DNA of 64,000 bases from Desulfovibrio sp. JC022 (GCF_010470665.1 NZ_VOPZ01000003.1:186001-250000), one strand, 5' to 3'. Shown: positions 18,913 through 28,780, counted from the stretch's first letter. Program-made: numbers and translations. The notes: generated from the sequence alone by a model not told the origin.

Positions 18913-19737
18913 ATGTTGAAGCGAATTATGTTGATTTTGTCGGTTGCTGTCATGTTTTCCGGTTGCGTTAATAAACAGATGCTAAAGGAGCAGATTGCCG
19001 AGGCCATTCGCGAAAATCCCCAGATTGTACTTGATGCCTTGCGTGAGAAAAAAATGGATATGCTGGTAATTCTTGAGCAGGGCATAAGTGAGCGGGAGAA
19101 ACTTAAGCGTGCAGCCCGGCTTGAAGCGGAGATACAAAATTCATTCAAACCTCGGATTTGGGCCGGTAGACCGATGCTTGGCAATGTTGATGCCCCGGTA
19201 ACCATCGTAGAATATTCTGATTTTCTATGCCCTTATTGCAGTAAGGCGGCAAGTGTGGTCAGCAAGCTGGCTATAGAACAACCTGAAAAGTACAGGCTTG
19301 TTTTCAAACACCTGCCTATGAATGAAAAATCCCGTAAGTTGGCTCTTTTTTTTGAGGCCATAGCCCTGTTTGATAAGGAGAAGGCTTATAAATTTCATGA
19401 TCTCGTTTTTGGACATCAGAAAGAACTATATGAAGATAATTCCGGTGCTGTTCTAGCTAAGATTATTGATGAAGCCGGCGTTGATCATGACCTGCTCCAG
19501 AAAAGTATCAATTCAATGCAGGTGCAGGAGTATCTGCTGGCTGATGAAAAAGAGGCCAGAGCGTTCAAGATAAATGCTACCCCTACATTCCTTATTAATG
19601 GGGTTGTCGTGCGTGGCTACCTTCCGGCGGAGAGATTCGAAAAGAAGGTTGATCTTATTCTGGAAAAAACGACCAAAAGGACAACAGCTGAAGCTCAAGA
19701 GGGTGAAGCCTGCGAAGATTGTCTGAATCAAATGTAA
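18913..19737 (+). CDS. DsbA-family thioredoxin-fold lipoprotein
   Basis: The 274-residue protein has a lipoprotein signal with lipobox FSGC (Cys about 18) and a helical spacer. A DsbA-type thioredoxin domain begins at about residue 90, with active site C106-P-Y-C109 and the cis-Pro loop NATPTFLIN. The extreme C-terminus adds a CEDC motif, not usual for DsbA. It is the last gene before a strong terminator and lies 74 bases after gspF, so it is probably cotranscribed with the T2SS. A role in disulfide formation or isomerisation in exported Cys-rich substrates, such as the thaumatin-like protein nearby, is inference. Confidence 0.8.
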   Translation: MLKRIMLILSVAVMFSGCVNKQMLKEQIAEAIRENPQIVLDALREKKMDMLVILEQGISEREKLKRAARLEAEIQNSFKPRIWAGRPMLGNVDAPVTIVEYSDFLCPYCSKAASVVSKLAIEQPEKYRLVFKHLPMNEKSRKLALFFEAIALFDKEKAYKFHDLVFGHQKELYEDNSGAVLAKIIDEAGVDHDLLQKSINSMQVQEYLLADEKEARAFKINATPTFLINGVVVRGYLPAERFEKKVDLILEKTTKRTTAEAQEGEACEDCLNQM

Positions 19738-19749
19738 ATGGTGTTACAA

Positions 19750-19793
19750 AATCCCCCCAGCCGAACTAGTTCGGCTGGGGGGATTTATTTTGA
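19750..19793. terminator. Strong rho-independent terminator after the T2SS operon
   Basis: A perfect palindrome (AATCCCCCCAGCCGAACTAG and its complement) is followed by TTATTTT on the plus strand. It ends the gsp-dsbA transcript and may also serve the convergent RND operon. Confidence 0.92.
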
Positions 19794-19808
19794 TTGAGAG
19801 CACATCTA

Positions 19809-22800
19809 TCAGGCTGTAACTTTGCGCATGGATTCCGCACATTTTTTCTTGCGGGTTAGAACAACAAACAAGGCCGGGATGAGTATCACTGCCCCCACTG
19901 TGGCTGTGATTTCGCCGAATATAATGGCCTGGCAGATGGGTGCCCAGCCGGGATCGGACAGGGCCAGCGGGGTCAGTCCGGCAAAGTTTGTGATGGTGGT
20001 ACTGGTGATGGGGCGCAGTCTGTCTGCGGCACCTCTTCTGGCGGCTTCAAAAAGCGGGACTCCCTCCTTGATGTAGTTGCGGATGGTTTCCACAACAATG
20101 ATGGCGTCGTTGACCACGATACCCACCAGAGCCACAATGCCGATGGCTGCGGAAAAGGAGAAGGGAAGGCCGAAGAGCATGAACCCGAAAAAGACTCCCA
20201 CTTGCGAGAACAGAACCGTACTTAGAATGATGAGCGGATAGAGCAGTGAATCAAAGAGCAGGGCAAGGATAGCAAAAACAAGGATGATTGCTCCGCAGAG
20301 GGCTTTGAACATATTGGCGTAGGTTGTGTCAGCTTCCTCTTCTCCGATAACGGTATAAGAATATCCCTGTGGCCAGTTCTGTTGCATCCTTTTGAGGACC
20401 GGGGTCATAATTTGGATAACTTCCGGCAAGAATATGTCCTTGTTTTTGGCTAATACGGTGACCGCCCGTACTCCGTCCGCATGGAGGATAAGTGGCGTAG
20501 TCGTCGTCATACGCGGATTGGTTACGCTTTCAAGGGGTATGGAATCCCCCTCGCCGTCAATTATGCTAAGACCTTCAAGCTCATGCCAGCTTTTGGGACC
20601 TGCCATTTTTCCGTTCTGGCTGGGCCACCATGTGCCTATGCGGACTTCAAGATCATCTTGAGTTCCGGGCCGCTGATAGTCTGCGACCTTCTCATTTTCC
20701 ATATAAACCATCATTTGAGCTGCGAGTTCATCGGCAGTTAATTCGTGATGGGCCAGAGCCTCCCGCATGGGCGTATAGCGCAGTTCGGTACGGGCCGGGC
20801 CTAAATTGTCGCGCACATCGTAGACTCCTGAAATGGAGTTGAGTTCATCTTTGATGTTTTGGGATATATCCCGCAAAGTTACGAAATCTGTGCCGACAAC
20901 TTGAATTTGAATTGGATCTCCGTTTTCCGGTCCGCCACGCTGGGCATTTATATAAACTTTTGCTCCGGGCTGGTCCTTGAGTGCTTCCTCAAACTCTTGC
21001 TTAAGTTCGGATACGTATTCGAAGGCAATGCGCTCCCTGTCTTTACCGGGGATCAGGTAGCAGGCGAAGCCCATTATGTATGGAGTGTCTTCCCCCCGCA
21101 TATGGTCGAAATCTGATGATTTGGAGTAGGCATCCTTGCCTCCCACCACGCGCATGATATTTTGGATGTATGTTTTTTTTTGCAGGATCGGGCTGAGTTT
21201 TTCAGCCACCTTGGAGGTTTCTTCAATGGGAGTGTCTCGGGCCAGTTCCACGCTTACACCGATGGTGCGCCCGTCTTCGTTGTTATAAAGGGTACTGCGC
21301 ATCCCGGCAGTTGCCACGATGCTCAGGCAGAACAGTCCCAAGGCTCCGCCGATCCAGAGAGCAGCCCGCTTTCTGCTAGGAATGACATTGCGGCCCAGCC
21401 ATCCGGAGAGCTTTGTTTCAAGATTATGTGATAGTTTGTCTATGAATCCCGGTTCATGGTTACCGCTTTTACCGAGAAAGGGGCGTAAAAGCGGTGGCCC
21501 GATAATGATGGAAACAATGAATGAGACAATGAGGCACACAGCCGCTGTTACCGGGATTATACGCATGAATTTTCCGTCAATTCCGGGAATCATGGCTAAT
21601 GGGGTAAAAACTAAAATTGTGGTGACTGACCCGGAAAGCGAAGGAACTGCATAGGTGGATATGGTGTATTTTACTGCTGCGGTGAAGTTCATTTTCTTCA
21701 GGAAAAGGGCATCGTGCATGCCTTCCATGATAAGGATGAAATCGTCTACCAGCAGCCCCAGCGCGATGATCATTCCGATGATGACCAGCAGGTTGAAAGT
21801 GTAGCCCATGGCCCAAAGGATAGCGACCGTACCAAGCAGGGTCAGAGGTACGGACAAGGCCGCCACTGTTGCTTCTCGCCATGTCAGCAGCACGAGAAGT
21901 ACACAAAAAACAGCCAGCATGGCTTGCCAGCCGTTGGTGAATCCCCTTTCCAGTTCGGTTTCAATCATTTCAGCCTGATTGCCTGTAAGTCGCCAGTGGA
22001 CTCCTTCGGGCCAGATGTTTTCACTTTCAGCTTTAGACAGTTCTTTTTTTACCAGTGTGACAAGATCAATAGTGTCATATCCGGGTGATTTCAGGACAGA
22101 CAATCCTACTACCGGCTCGAATTCGCCGCTTTCCCAGCTTAAGGAAGCTTGTTTGGCTCCTCTCATATGGCTTTTACGTACGGTGGCAATATCATCCAGA
22201 CGCACGACACCGCCGCCGAAACGTTTGCCGATGAACAGTGTTTTGAGATCTTCAAGGTCATTATATGCACCGTCCATACGGAGTGAAAATTTCAGATCCT
22301 TGTTTTCAAATTTTCCCCACGGGGCATCCATGCCGTTCCGGGCGACCTTGTTGCGGACCAATGAGGCGGGTATTCCGTATTTCTTCAGTTTGGCGGGATG
22401 GAGTTGGATATGGATGACTTCTTTACGGATGCCGATTTTTCCGATTTTCCGAATGCCCGGAATCTGGCGCAGTCTGCGCCGTAACGAGACTCCCAGATCC
22501 TCAAGAACGGAAAGGCTGACATTCCCGGAAAGGGCGATGGTGGTGATGGGAATATCGTTAACTGTGGAAAATTCAATCTTAGGTTCTTTGGCACTTTTGG
22601 GCAGTTCATTTCTGGCTGTATTTATGCGCTGACGTAAAAGCTGCTGGCTTTCTCTAATGGAACAGTCCGCTTCGAAAGTTACAATGATGAGCGAAGTGCT
22701 GTAGATAGAGGTGGAACGGACCCGTTTTACTCCTTTGAGTCCGCGCAGCTCCTTTTCGATTTTCTGGGTGACGGATTTTTCCACCATGGCAGAGTTGGCT

Positions 22801-22976
22801 CCCTCCCAGTCGGTGGTGACATAAAAGGTAGGTACTTCCAGATCAGGCAGGCCCTCTTTATTCATGGAGTGGTAGGCTACCAGCCCAAAGCCGATAAGAA
22901 TCAATCCCCAGATGATGGCCGGGACTTTGCGCAGAAAGAAAAAGGAAAAGATAGGGTTGTGTTTAGCGTTATTCAT
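19809..22976 (-). CDS. RND-family efflux transporter (AcrB/HAE type inner-membrane pump)
   Basis: The start at 22976 (MNNAKHNPIFSFF) is preferred: it overlaps the end of the adaptor gene by 8 bases, while the longer frame to 23024 lies inside that gene. The 1055 residues show the RND layout: first transmembrane helix with N-terminal FF..P, a large periplasmic loop, the GLLVDDFILIMEGMHDAL segment in TM4 (charged Asp pair as in proton-coupled pumps), a second periplasmic loop, and a final helix bundle with NDAIIVVETIRNYI. It is a proton-driven trimeric efflux pump, working with the adaptor upstream and an unlinked TolC-like channel. Substrate is unknown. It is transcribed after the adaptor and is probably under the divergent TetR. 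Confidence 0.92.
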   Translation of the reverse strand: MNNAKHNPIFSFFFLRKVPAIIWGLILIGFGLVAYHSMNKEGLPDLEVPTFYVTTDWEGANSAMVEKSVTQKIEKELRGLKGVKRVRSTSIYSTSLIIVTFEADCSIRESQQLLRQRINTARNELPKSAKEPKIEFSTVNDIPITTIALSGNVSLSVLEDLGVSLRRRLRQIPGIRKIGKIGIRKEVIHIQLHPAKLKKYGIPASLVRNKVARNGMDAPWGKFENKDLKFSLRMDGAYNDLEDLKTLFIGKRFGGGVVRLDDIATVRKSHMRGAKQASLSWESGEFEPVVGLSVLKSPGYDTIDLVTLVKKELSKAESENIWPEGVHWRLTGNQAEMIETELERGFTNGWQAMLAVFCVLLVLLTWREATVAALSVPLTLLGTVAILWAMGYTFNLLVIIGMIIALGLLVDDFILIMEGMHDALFLKKMNFTAAVKYTISTYAVPSLSGSVTTILVFTPLAMIPGIDGKFMRIIPVTAAVCLIVSFIVSIIIGPPLLRPFLGKSGNHEPGFIDKLSHNLETKLSGWLGRNVIPSRKRAALWIGGALGLFCLSIVATAGMRSTLYNNEDGRTIGVSVELARDTPIEETSKVAEKLSPILQKKTYIQNIMRVVGGKDAYSKSSDFDHMRGEDTPYIMGFACYLIPGKDRERIAFEYVSELKQEFEEALKDQPGAKVYINAQRGGPENGDPIQIQVVGTDFVTLRDISQNIKDELNSISGVYDVRDNLGPARTELRYTPMREALAHHELTADELAAQMMVYMENEKVADYQRPGTQDDLEVRIGTWWPSQNGKMAGPKSWHELEGLSIIDGEGDSIPLESVTNPRMTTTTPLILHADGVRAVTVLAKNKDIFLPEVIQIMTPVLKRMQQNWPQGYSYTVIGEEEADTTYANMFKALCGAIILVFAILALLFDSLLYPLIILSTVLFSQVGVFFGFMLFGLPFSFSAAIGIVALVGIVVNDAIIVVETIRNYIKEGVPLFEAARRGAADRLRPITSTTITNFAGLTPLALSDPGWAPICQAIIFGEITATVGAVILIPALFVVLTRKKKCAESMRKVTA

Positions 22977-24291
22977 TGCTGTTCTCCATGGATTGGGAGG
23001 GGGCAATGATAGTAACTGGTGCACCGTTCACGACTTTTTTGCGTCCGCTGGAAACGACCAGCTCTCCCGCTTTAAGGCCGTTCAGAATTTCAGCAAAACG
23101 AGTATCCCGCAGTCCTATGGTCAGGTTTCTTCTTTGGGCAAAACCGTCCTTGCAGACAAAAGCATAGGGCTGGTTTCCGTCATAGAGCAGTGAACTTAGC
23201 GGGATGCGCAGGCTGTTTTCTTTTTTGTTTACCATTATCCAGCAGGTGACGAACATGCCGTCCTGTATGAAATGCTCTTGTTGTTTCAGTCGTGCTTTAA
23301 CCCTGATAGCTCTTCTTTTTCCATCGACCTGCGGGCTGACCGACCAGATTTTGCCTTGCCGTTTCGGTGCGGTTTCATAGGTCATGCCCGGAGGCCATCC
23401 TTCAAAGCCCATGGCAATGTCTGTCGGCTGGCCTATGCGAACGCGACGGCCCTGTTTTTCCGGCAGGTTGAGTATTATTTCCATTTCTCCGGGATCAATG
23501 ATGGTCATGGGTGCAGTGGCCTCAAGATCCGCATGGGTTGAATGTTTTACGTTTTCAGGCTGGAAATAATCACCGGCCTTGATGTTTATTCTGGCGATGA
23601 TTCCATTAAATGGAGCGCGTAATTCCAGCTTTTCCGGCGAACGGCTTACTTTACCTAATTCAGCGCGGGAACGGTTCAGTCGTGCTTGTGCGGAACCGAT
23701 TCTCAACTTAGCCGCAGCTAAAGCGGCTTCTGCTTTTGTAGAACTGTATCTGGACTGTTCGTATACGTTTTGGGCCAGGAATTTTTGCTCGTAAAGTTTC
23801 TTTTTGCGTTGGTGATCCTGCCGTGCTTCCGCAAGGGTTTCTTCCGCTTGTTTCAGGGTGGCCCGCAGTGCATCCAGTTCCCGCTGGGCCGCGAGGTGAT
23901 TGGCTCTGCTTTGTGATACGTCCGAATGTTTGTCACGGGAGTCAATGCGGGCGAGTTGCTGTCCAGAGCTGCCTTGACCCGGTCCGTATACCGCAGAGCC
24001 TTCCCGGAGCGGACTTCCGTCTCTGTCTTGACCGATGAAGACAACCTTGCCGGGTTCTTCAAATTGGAGCGATAATTTGCGCACCGCCTGCGCGCGTCCT
24101 TCGGCCATGATCCTTTGGAATACAGGGCCGCTGGAAATAGTGTGGGCATTTATACGTAGCGGGGTCTGTTCTGTGTTTTTTGACTTTGCAATGGCGTCCA
24201 GTTCATCCAAGCGCCAAAGCCAGACGAAGATGACGGCAACAATTGCCATGGCAGCTAAAAGATACAGGCTTGTTTTTTTAAGGGACGGCAT
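22969..24291 (-). CDS. RND efflux periplasmic adaptor (membrane fusion protein)
   Basis: The start at 24291 (MPSLKKTSLYLLAAMAIVAVIFVW) follows GAGATAGAT and leaves one N-terminal membrane anchor; the longer frame to 24474 would run across the divergent promoter. The 440-residue product has lipoyl/barrel-sandwich halves around a long coiled-coil hairpin rich in Gln, Arg and Ala (about 120-200), the ELRAPFNGIIARINIKAGDYF motif of HlyD/AcrA adaptors and a beta-barrel/membrane-proximal end. It bridges the RND pump and outer-membrane channel. It is first gene of the pump operon. Confidence 0.9.
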   Translation of the reverse strand: MPSLKKTSLYLLAAMAIVAVIFVWLWRLDELDAIAKSKNTEQTPLRINAHTISSGPVFQRIMAEGRAQAVRKLSLQFEEPGKVVFIGQDRDGSPLREGSAVYGPGQGSSGQQLARIDSRDKHSDVSQSRANHLAAQRELDALRATLKQAEETLAEARQDHQRKKKLYEQKFLAQNVYEQSRYSSTKAEAALAAAKLRIGSAQARLNRSRAELGKVSRSPEKLELRAPFNGIIARINIKAGDYFQPENVKHSTHADLEATAPMTIIDPGEMEIILNLPEKQGRRVRIGQPTDIAMGFEGWPPGMTYETAPKRQGKIWSVSPQVDGKRRAIRVKARLKQQEHFIQDGMFVTCWIMVNKKENSLRIPLSSLLYDGNQPYAFVCKDGFAQRRNLTIGLRDTRFAEILNGLKAGELVVSSGRKKVVNGAPVTIIAPSQSMENSNE

Positions 24292-24350
24292 ATCTATCTC
24301 TTTGGTTTGCAGCTGTTCTTTAAGAACGGCTGATATCAATATTATTAGAA

Positions 24351-24430
24351 TGATTGTTCGATGAATTGTATGGGGTTCGTTTGACATAGCTACGGAAGCC
24401 GTGTCAATAAAATTCGAACAACCATTCGAT
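24351..24430. promoter_or_regulatory. Divergent promoter/operator region of the RND operon and tetR
   Basis: Nested inverted repeats lie between the divergent genes. TTGACA at 24381-24386 and TGTCAA at 24402-24407 form one pair. Outer pairs are GTTCG/CGAAC (24375-24379 and 24415-24419) and related TTGTTCGA/TCGAACAA half-sites at 24354-24361 and 24414-24421. TTGACA could be the -35 of tetR. This is the expected place for TetR autoregulation and pump repression; the exact operator is inference. Confidence 0.55.
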
Positions 24431-24443
24431 AAATGAGGTGGCA

Positions 24444-25043
24444 ATGGCCAGAAAAGTAGATCGGGAAGGAACAATCAAACGCAGGGGACAAATTCTCAAG
24501 GCGGCCGGAAAGTGCTTTGCTGTTAAGGGGTTTCACCAATCCAGTATGGCAGATATCTGCAAGGAAGCGGGGTTAAGCCCCGGCACAGTTTACCATTACT
24601 TCCGTTCAAAGGACGAGATGATTCTTCATTTTGCACAGCGGGAGTTGGAACAGGCACAGGAGTACGCCGAAGCCTTGGAAAATTTCGGCTCAGTTGAGGA
24701 GTTGGTTGATTTCACCATCTCGGCGATTCTGGGGTCTGAGGATCACGGGGAATTGCAGTTCTACCTTGAATTGCTGACCGAGGGAGGTCGTAACCGTGAT
24801 GTGGGTAAGGTTCTGCTTCAAGCTGATGAAGTCGTATACTACGCCCTCAAGAAACACCTGACGAGGCTGGATATTCATGGTCATGGGGCTTCAAAGGGTT
24901 CTCTTGCCTACTATGTGGGGATGCAGATATCTGCGCTGGAAATATTCAAGCTGGAGGACCCTTCTGCCAAGGAGAGCAGGGAAGTATCCATGCTTTTTAA
25001 GAAGGGATTATTGAGTGTGCTGAACGGGGTAAAAGATAGTTGA
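24444..25043 (+). CDS. TetR/AcrR-family repressor, divergent from the efflux operon
   Basis: The ATG at 24444 is chosen because GAGGTGG stands just upstream; the GTG at 24438 lies inside that site. The 199-residue protein has an N-terminal TetR helix-turn-helix (GQILKAAGKCFAVKGFHQSSMADICKEAGLSPGTVYHYF pattern, about residues 15-50) and a helical ligand-binding C-terminus. It is arranged back to back with the RND operon, so it probably represses pump and self until bound by a substrate. Confidence 0.92.
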   Translation: MARKVDREGTIKRRGQILKAAGKCFAVKGFHQSSMADICKEAGLSPGTVYHYFRSKDEMILHFAQRELEQAQEYAEALENFGSVEELVDFTISAILGSEDHGELQFYLELLTEGGRNRDVGKVLLQADEVVYYALKKHLTRLDIHGHGASKGSLAYYVGMQISALEIFKLEDPSAKESREVSMLFKKGLLSVLNGVKDS

Positions 25044-25071
25044 CCCCCCATTATTTCGATGAAGGATAAAG

Positions 25072-25112
25072 ATCCCGGACAATCTCAGAATAAACCTGAG
25101 ATTGTCCGGGAT
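25072..25112. terminator. Bidirectional terminator between tetR and gadB
   Basis: A 17-nt-arm hairpin (ATCCCGGACAATCTCAG with its complement) has a short loop and A/T-rich flanks on both sides. It separates the convergent tetR and glutamate decarboxylase genes. Confidence 0.88.
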
Positions 25113-25119
25113 TAATTAT

Positions 25120-26514
25120 TTATTTGGAAGAACTATGCGAATACCCACCGTATTCAGCTCCAAGGGAATTGGCTACCGGATTCTTCTCAAAGTAATCCAG
25201 ACATCTTTTCATGTCTTCAATGAGCAGAGATCCAATGTCCCGGCTGACTCCGTGACGGACCAGAATACGCATCAGCACGAGATCTTCGCGGTGGGCGGGC
25301 ATGGAATAGGCCGGAACCTGCCAGCCTCTGGAGCGCAGTTTGTCTGAAAGGTCGTAGCAGTTGAATCCTGTTACTGATTCTTTTAGTGACCATGATACTG
25401 CGGGAATGCCGCCTCTGCCGTTGTATACGATGTCGAATACGCCCAGCTTTTCGATTTCATCTGCAATATAGGCGGCGGTGTCGTAGCAGGCTTGATGAAT
25501 TTTACGGTAACCTTCCCTGCCCAGACGCAAAAAGTTGTAATACTGGGCCACAATCTGGCCGCCGGGTCTGGAGAAGTTCAGGGCGAAGGAGGGCATGTTG
25601 CCGCCCAGATAATTGACCCAGAAAATAAGGTCGTCCGGGAGGTGTTCCCGGTCGCGCCAGATGATCCAGCCTACGCCCAACGGGGAAAGGCCGAACTTGT
25701 GGCCGGAAGTGTTAATGGACTTTACCCGTTCAAGCCTGAAATCCCATTCAAGGTCCGGGTCGCAGAACGGGGCAAGGAATCCGCCGCTTGCTCCGTCAAC
25801 ATGGACGGGGATATCCAGTCCGGTTTCATCCTGAAGTTTATCCAGTGCTTCGCATACTTCTTTGACCGGTTCGTAGTCGCAGGTGAAGGTCACCCCGAGA
25901 GTGGGAACCACGCCGATGGTGTTTTCGTCACACCGTTTGATCACCTCTTCGGGGCTCATGATTAAACGGTCTTTTTCCATGGGAATTTCGCGTAATTCAA
26001 TATCCCAGTACTTGGCGAATTTGTGCCAGCAGATTTGTACCGGTCCGCAGATCATGTTCGGTTTATCTGTGGATTTTCCCTGCGCTTTCATTTTTTCACG
26101 CCAACGCCATTTCATGGCCATACCGCCGAGCATGGCGGCTTCGGATGATCCGGTGGTGGAGCAGCCGAGGGTGTTTGCCGCATCCGGGGAATTCCAGAGA
26201 TCGGCCAGCATATGCACGCAGCGGCTTTCCAGTTCCGCTGTCTGGGGATATTCGTCCTTGTCGATCATGTTTTTGTCCAGACACTCGTCCATGAGCTGGT
26301 GGACTTCAGGGTCTACCCATGTGGAGCAGAAGGTCGCCAGATTCTGGCGGGAGTTACCATCGAGCATCAACTCATCATGAACTACCTGATATACATCCCT
26401 TGGAAGATGCTCCTGTTGAGGGAATTTATATTTGGGCATGGTCTGGGCCATATCGGATGAAGCATATACATCATCCATAAGTGCTTCCCTTATTTTGTCT
26501 TTTTCGTGCAGCAT
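25120..26514 (-). CDS. gadB: Glutamate decarboxylase (PLP-dependent)
   Basis: The start at 26514 ([12 protein letters not shown]) follows AGGAGATACAAA; the longer frame to 26568 has no such site. The 464 residues match the length and motifs of the GAD family: [11 protein letters not shown] with the PLP-ring Asp, INTSGHKFG with the Schiff-base lysine K273, and the family-typical [15 protein letters not shown]. It converts glutamate to GABA and CO2, using a proton, in the cytoplasm, mainly for acid resistance. No glutamate/GABA antiporter is adjacent. The region upstream is shared with the divergent BCCT operon. Confidence 0.95.
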   Translation of the reverse strand: MLHEKDKIREALMDDVYASSDMAQTMPKYKFPQQEHLPRDVYQVVHDELMLDGNSRQNLATFCSTWVDPEVHQLMDECLDKNMIDKDEYPQTAELESRCVHMLADLWNSPDAANTLGCSTTGSSEAAMLGGMAMKWRWREKMKAQGKSTDKPNMICGPVQICWHKFAKYWDIELREIPMEKDRLIMSPEEVIKRCDENTIGVVPTLGVTFTCDYEPVKEVCEALDKLQDETGLDIPVHVDGASGGFLAPFCDPDLEWDFRLERVKSINTSGHKFGLSPLGVGWIIWRDREHLPDDLIFWVNYLGGNMPSFALNFSRPGGQIVAQYYNFLRLGREGYRKIHQACYDTAAYIADEIEKLGVFDIVYNGRGGIPAVSWSLKESVTGFNCYDLSDKLRSRGWQVPAYSMPAHREDLVLMRILVRHGVSRDIGSLLIEDMKRCLDYFEKNPVANSLGAEYGGYSHSSSK

Positions 26515-26785
26515 TTTGTATCTCCTGATATTATTGTTTGGATAAATTGGTTGGTATGCTGTGGGCATTTGCCGATATAGAGATGGCTTACAATTAATTT
26601 TAATTTTTACGGCACAGAATGGAAAAGATCAACCGGGGAGAATAAATATGTATGCTGCATCCGTATATCACAATGCTTTTTGAGGAAGTCTGCATGCAAA
26701 TAAGACTGCTCTTGTTACTTTGTTACTTATCATAGACTGGAAATAGACTTGTGGAGTATGATTTCTGCGGGGAATCAATAATAAG

Positions 26786-26890
26786 TGACACTTTTTGTGT
26801 CATGGCGACAATGTTGTCGCAAAGCGTCTCGACCCTTGATAATCCGGGGGATTTGTCCGTATTGCTGTTTTTTGCGACACTATCGTCGCA
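26786..26890. promoter_or_regulatory. Cluster of palindromic upstream activator sites for the BCCT operon
   Basis: Three palindromes: TGACAC-TTTTT-GTGTCA (26786-26802), GCGACA-ATGT-TGTCGC (26805-26820, perfect) and TGCGACA-CTAT-CGTCGCA (26873-26890, one step imperfect). They lie about 80-185 bases upstream of a sigma-54 promoter, the usual distance for enhancer-binding activators. The same 16-bp motif occurs beside the sigma-54 activator gene at 34705. Confidence 0.72.
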
Positions 26891-26969
26891 TACAGCTGGA
26901 AATGTAAAACTGTGCTATTGCGCTAACTTTCACAAGCTGTGCGTAGGTTTTGGTGAGTCCTTACTATTT

Positions 26970-26985
26970 TGGCCCGTTTATTGCT
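26970..26985 (+). promoter_or_regulatory. Sigma-54 (-24/-12) promoter of the BCCT operon
   Basis: TGGCCC-GTTTA-TTGCT keeps the required GG-N10-GC spacing (GG 26971-26972, GC 26983-26984). It lies 167 bases before the BCCT start codon and downstream of the palindromic activator sites. The stretch from 26515 to 27151 holds no convincing gene. Confidence 0.7.
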
Positions 26986-27151
26986 CAAAGCGAACACAAT
27001 GCGGCTGCAGACGCATTAGCATGAATCTCATGCACCAAGGGGTGATTGCCGGATGACCGGCAGTTGCAAAATAGCACAATCAACATATGCTCTTTAGTTA
27101 AAAGTTAGTTATATAAAAGAGTTGCAAGCGTACTGACTTAAGGGAGGAAGT

Positions 27152-28705
27152 ATGGCTACAAGTAGTAAGAACGAAGGGGCGGACCTTCGTCCGGATTTAA
27201 AAATTCTTGTTCCGGCAACGCTGGTGCTGTTCGCAATTATCGCGTGCTCCATTTTGTTTACCGAAACAAGTGAAAAAGTTCTCAAGGCTGCGTATGGCGC
27301 TTTTGCCAGCAACACTGGTACCATCTACCTGTGGGTTACCGTAGGTATGATGTTCCTCTGCGCTTTCTTCATGTTCTCCAGCTACGGCAACATCAAGTTC
27401 GGAGAAGAGGATGAGAAGCCTGAATTCAATAACTTCTCATGGATCGCCATGATGTTCTGCTCCGGTGTTGCCGGTGCGGTTATGTTCTGGTCCATTGTTG
27501 AGCCTCTGTTCAACCTGGCTTATCCTCCAAAATTCGCAGAACCCCTGAGCAGGGAGTCTTTTGAGTGGGCCATGTCCTACGTCCTGCTGCACTGGGGCCC
27601 CGTAACCTGGCCCTGGTATATGGTTACTGCACTGCCCATCTGCTACATGTTCTACAAGCGCAAGAAGCCTGTTCTGCGTATCAGTGCCGCTGCAGAGCCT
27701 GTTCTCGGCGAAAAAGTCAACGGCGGCATCGGCAAGGGAATCGAGGTGTTCTTCATCATCGGTCTCATGTTCTCCAATGCCGCGGTTATGGGCGTTTCCG
27801 TTCCTATTGTTAACCATGCGCTGGCTAAGACTCTCGGCATCGAGCCGAGCTTCACCATGGAAATGTGCATTCTTGCCGTGAGTGCTGTTATCTTCACCGC
27901 CAGTGTCTCCATGGGTCTGAAGAAAGGTATTAAGATCCTTTCCGACACCAACGTTGTCATCGCCCTTTCCATGGTTTTCTTCTGCCTCGTTGCAGGACCT
28001 ACCGTATTTATTATGGACAACTTCACCAACTCCTTCGGGAATATGGTGGGTAACTTCTGGTCCATGATTTTCTGGACCGATCCTTACACCGACGGCTCCT
28101 TCCCGCAGGACTGGACAATCTTCTATGCCCTGTGGATGGCTTCCTACGGTCCTTTCATGGGCTTGTTCATCGCCCGTATCTCTCGCGGACGTACTGTAAG
28201 AAATGTTGTCGGTATGGGGCTGGCCGGTGGTATCGCCGGTTCTTACATGATCCATGCCGTATTCGGCGGTTACACCATGTGGGCTCAGCTTAATGGTGTT
28301 GTTGATGCTGTTGGCGTACTCAAGGCCAGCGGCGGTCCCGCAGCTCTGGTTGCGGTTCTCAGCACCCTGCCCGCAGGTTCCGTTGTACTCATCGGTTACT
28401 GCGTGTTCTCTACCATCTTCCTGGCAACCAGTGTTGACTCCTGCGCATACATCATCTCCTGCGCAGCAACCACCAAACTGGTTCCCGGACACGAACCCAC
28501 CAGAGGTCACCGCTTCTACTGGGCTGCTGTTCAGGCTGGTCTAGCACTGGCGGCAATCACCATGGGCGGTCTTGGACCGGTTAAGATCTTTGCGAACTTT
28601 GCCGGCGCGCTTATGCTTATCCCCATCGGATTTGCCGTGGCTGCATGGTTTAAGATGGTCAAGGATGACAATGCACTTCTAATGTGCTGCACACCAAAGA
28701 AATAA
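27152..28705 (+). CDS. BCCT-family transporter (betaine/choline/carnitine type)
   Basis: The 517-residue protein has about 12 transmembrane segments and BCCT hallmarks: WIAMMFCSGVAGAVMFWSIVEPL in TM3, SYVLLHWGPVTWPWYMVTALPI, SDTNVVIALSMVF, and a TM8 region with WTIFYALWMASYGPFMGLFIARISRGRTVR. BCCT carriers take up quaternary ammonium or sulfonium compounds (betaine, carnitine, choline, DMSP); the substrate here is unknown. GGGAGG precedes the ATG. It is the first gene of an operon with a phosphodiesterase and sulfur-relay proteins, so metabolism rather than osmoprotection is more likely. Codon use is strongly biased to C/G-ending optimal codons, suggesting high expression. Confidence 0.92.
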   Translation: MATSSKNEGADLRPDLKILVPATLVLFAIIACSILFTETSEKVLKAAYGAFASNTGTIYLWVTVGMMFLCAFFMFSSYGNIKFGEEDEKPEFNNFSWIAMMFCSGVAGAVMFWSIVEPLFNLAYPPKFAEPLSRESFEWAMSYVLLHWGPVTWPWYMVTALPICYMFYKRKKPVLRISAAAEPVLGEKVNGGIGKGIEVFFIIGLMFSNAAVMGVSVPIVNHALAKTLGIEPSFTMEMCILAVSAVIFTASVSMGLKKGIKILSDTNVVIALSMVFFCLVAGPTVFIMDNFTNSFGNMVGNFWSMIFWTDPYTDGSFPQDWTIFYALWMASYGPFMGLFIARISRGRTVRNVVGMGLAGGIAGSYMIHAVFGGYTMWAQLNGVVDAVGVLKASGGPAALVAVLSTLPAGSVVLIGYCVFSTIFLATSVDSCAYIISCAATTKLVPGHEPTRGHRFYWAAVQAGLALAAITMGGLGPVKIFANFAGALMLIPIGFAVAAWFKMVKDDNALLMCCTPKK

Positions 28706-28717
28706 ACAACCTCGCGT

Positions 28718-28780
28718 AGCAAAGGGAAGGCCCCCTCGAGTCCTGACGGAGTAACCTCTCAGGGGTCTCCCCTTGCGCAA
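28718..28780 (+). other. Intra-operon stem-loop after the BCCT gene
   Basis: The 115-base gap contains AAGGGAAGGCCCC facing GGGGTCTCCCCTT, which can fold into an imperfect hairpin. No T-run follows directly. It may modulate read-through into the phosphodiesterase gene or stabilise the mRNA. Confidence 0.4.

Noticed and set aside
26751-27056. 101-codon plus-strand frame in the region before the BCCT gene
   Set aside because: It runs over the palindromic sites and the sigma-54 promoter, has no ribosome site and shows no recognisable motif.
27437-28510. 357-codon minus-strand frame opposite the BCCT gene
   Set aside because: His/Asn/Gly-rich composition without motifs; shadow of the transporter gene.
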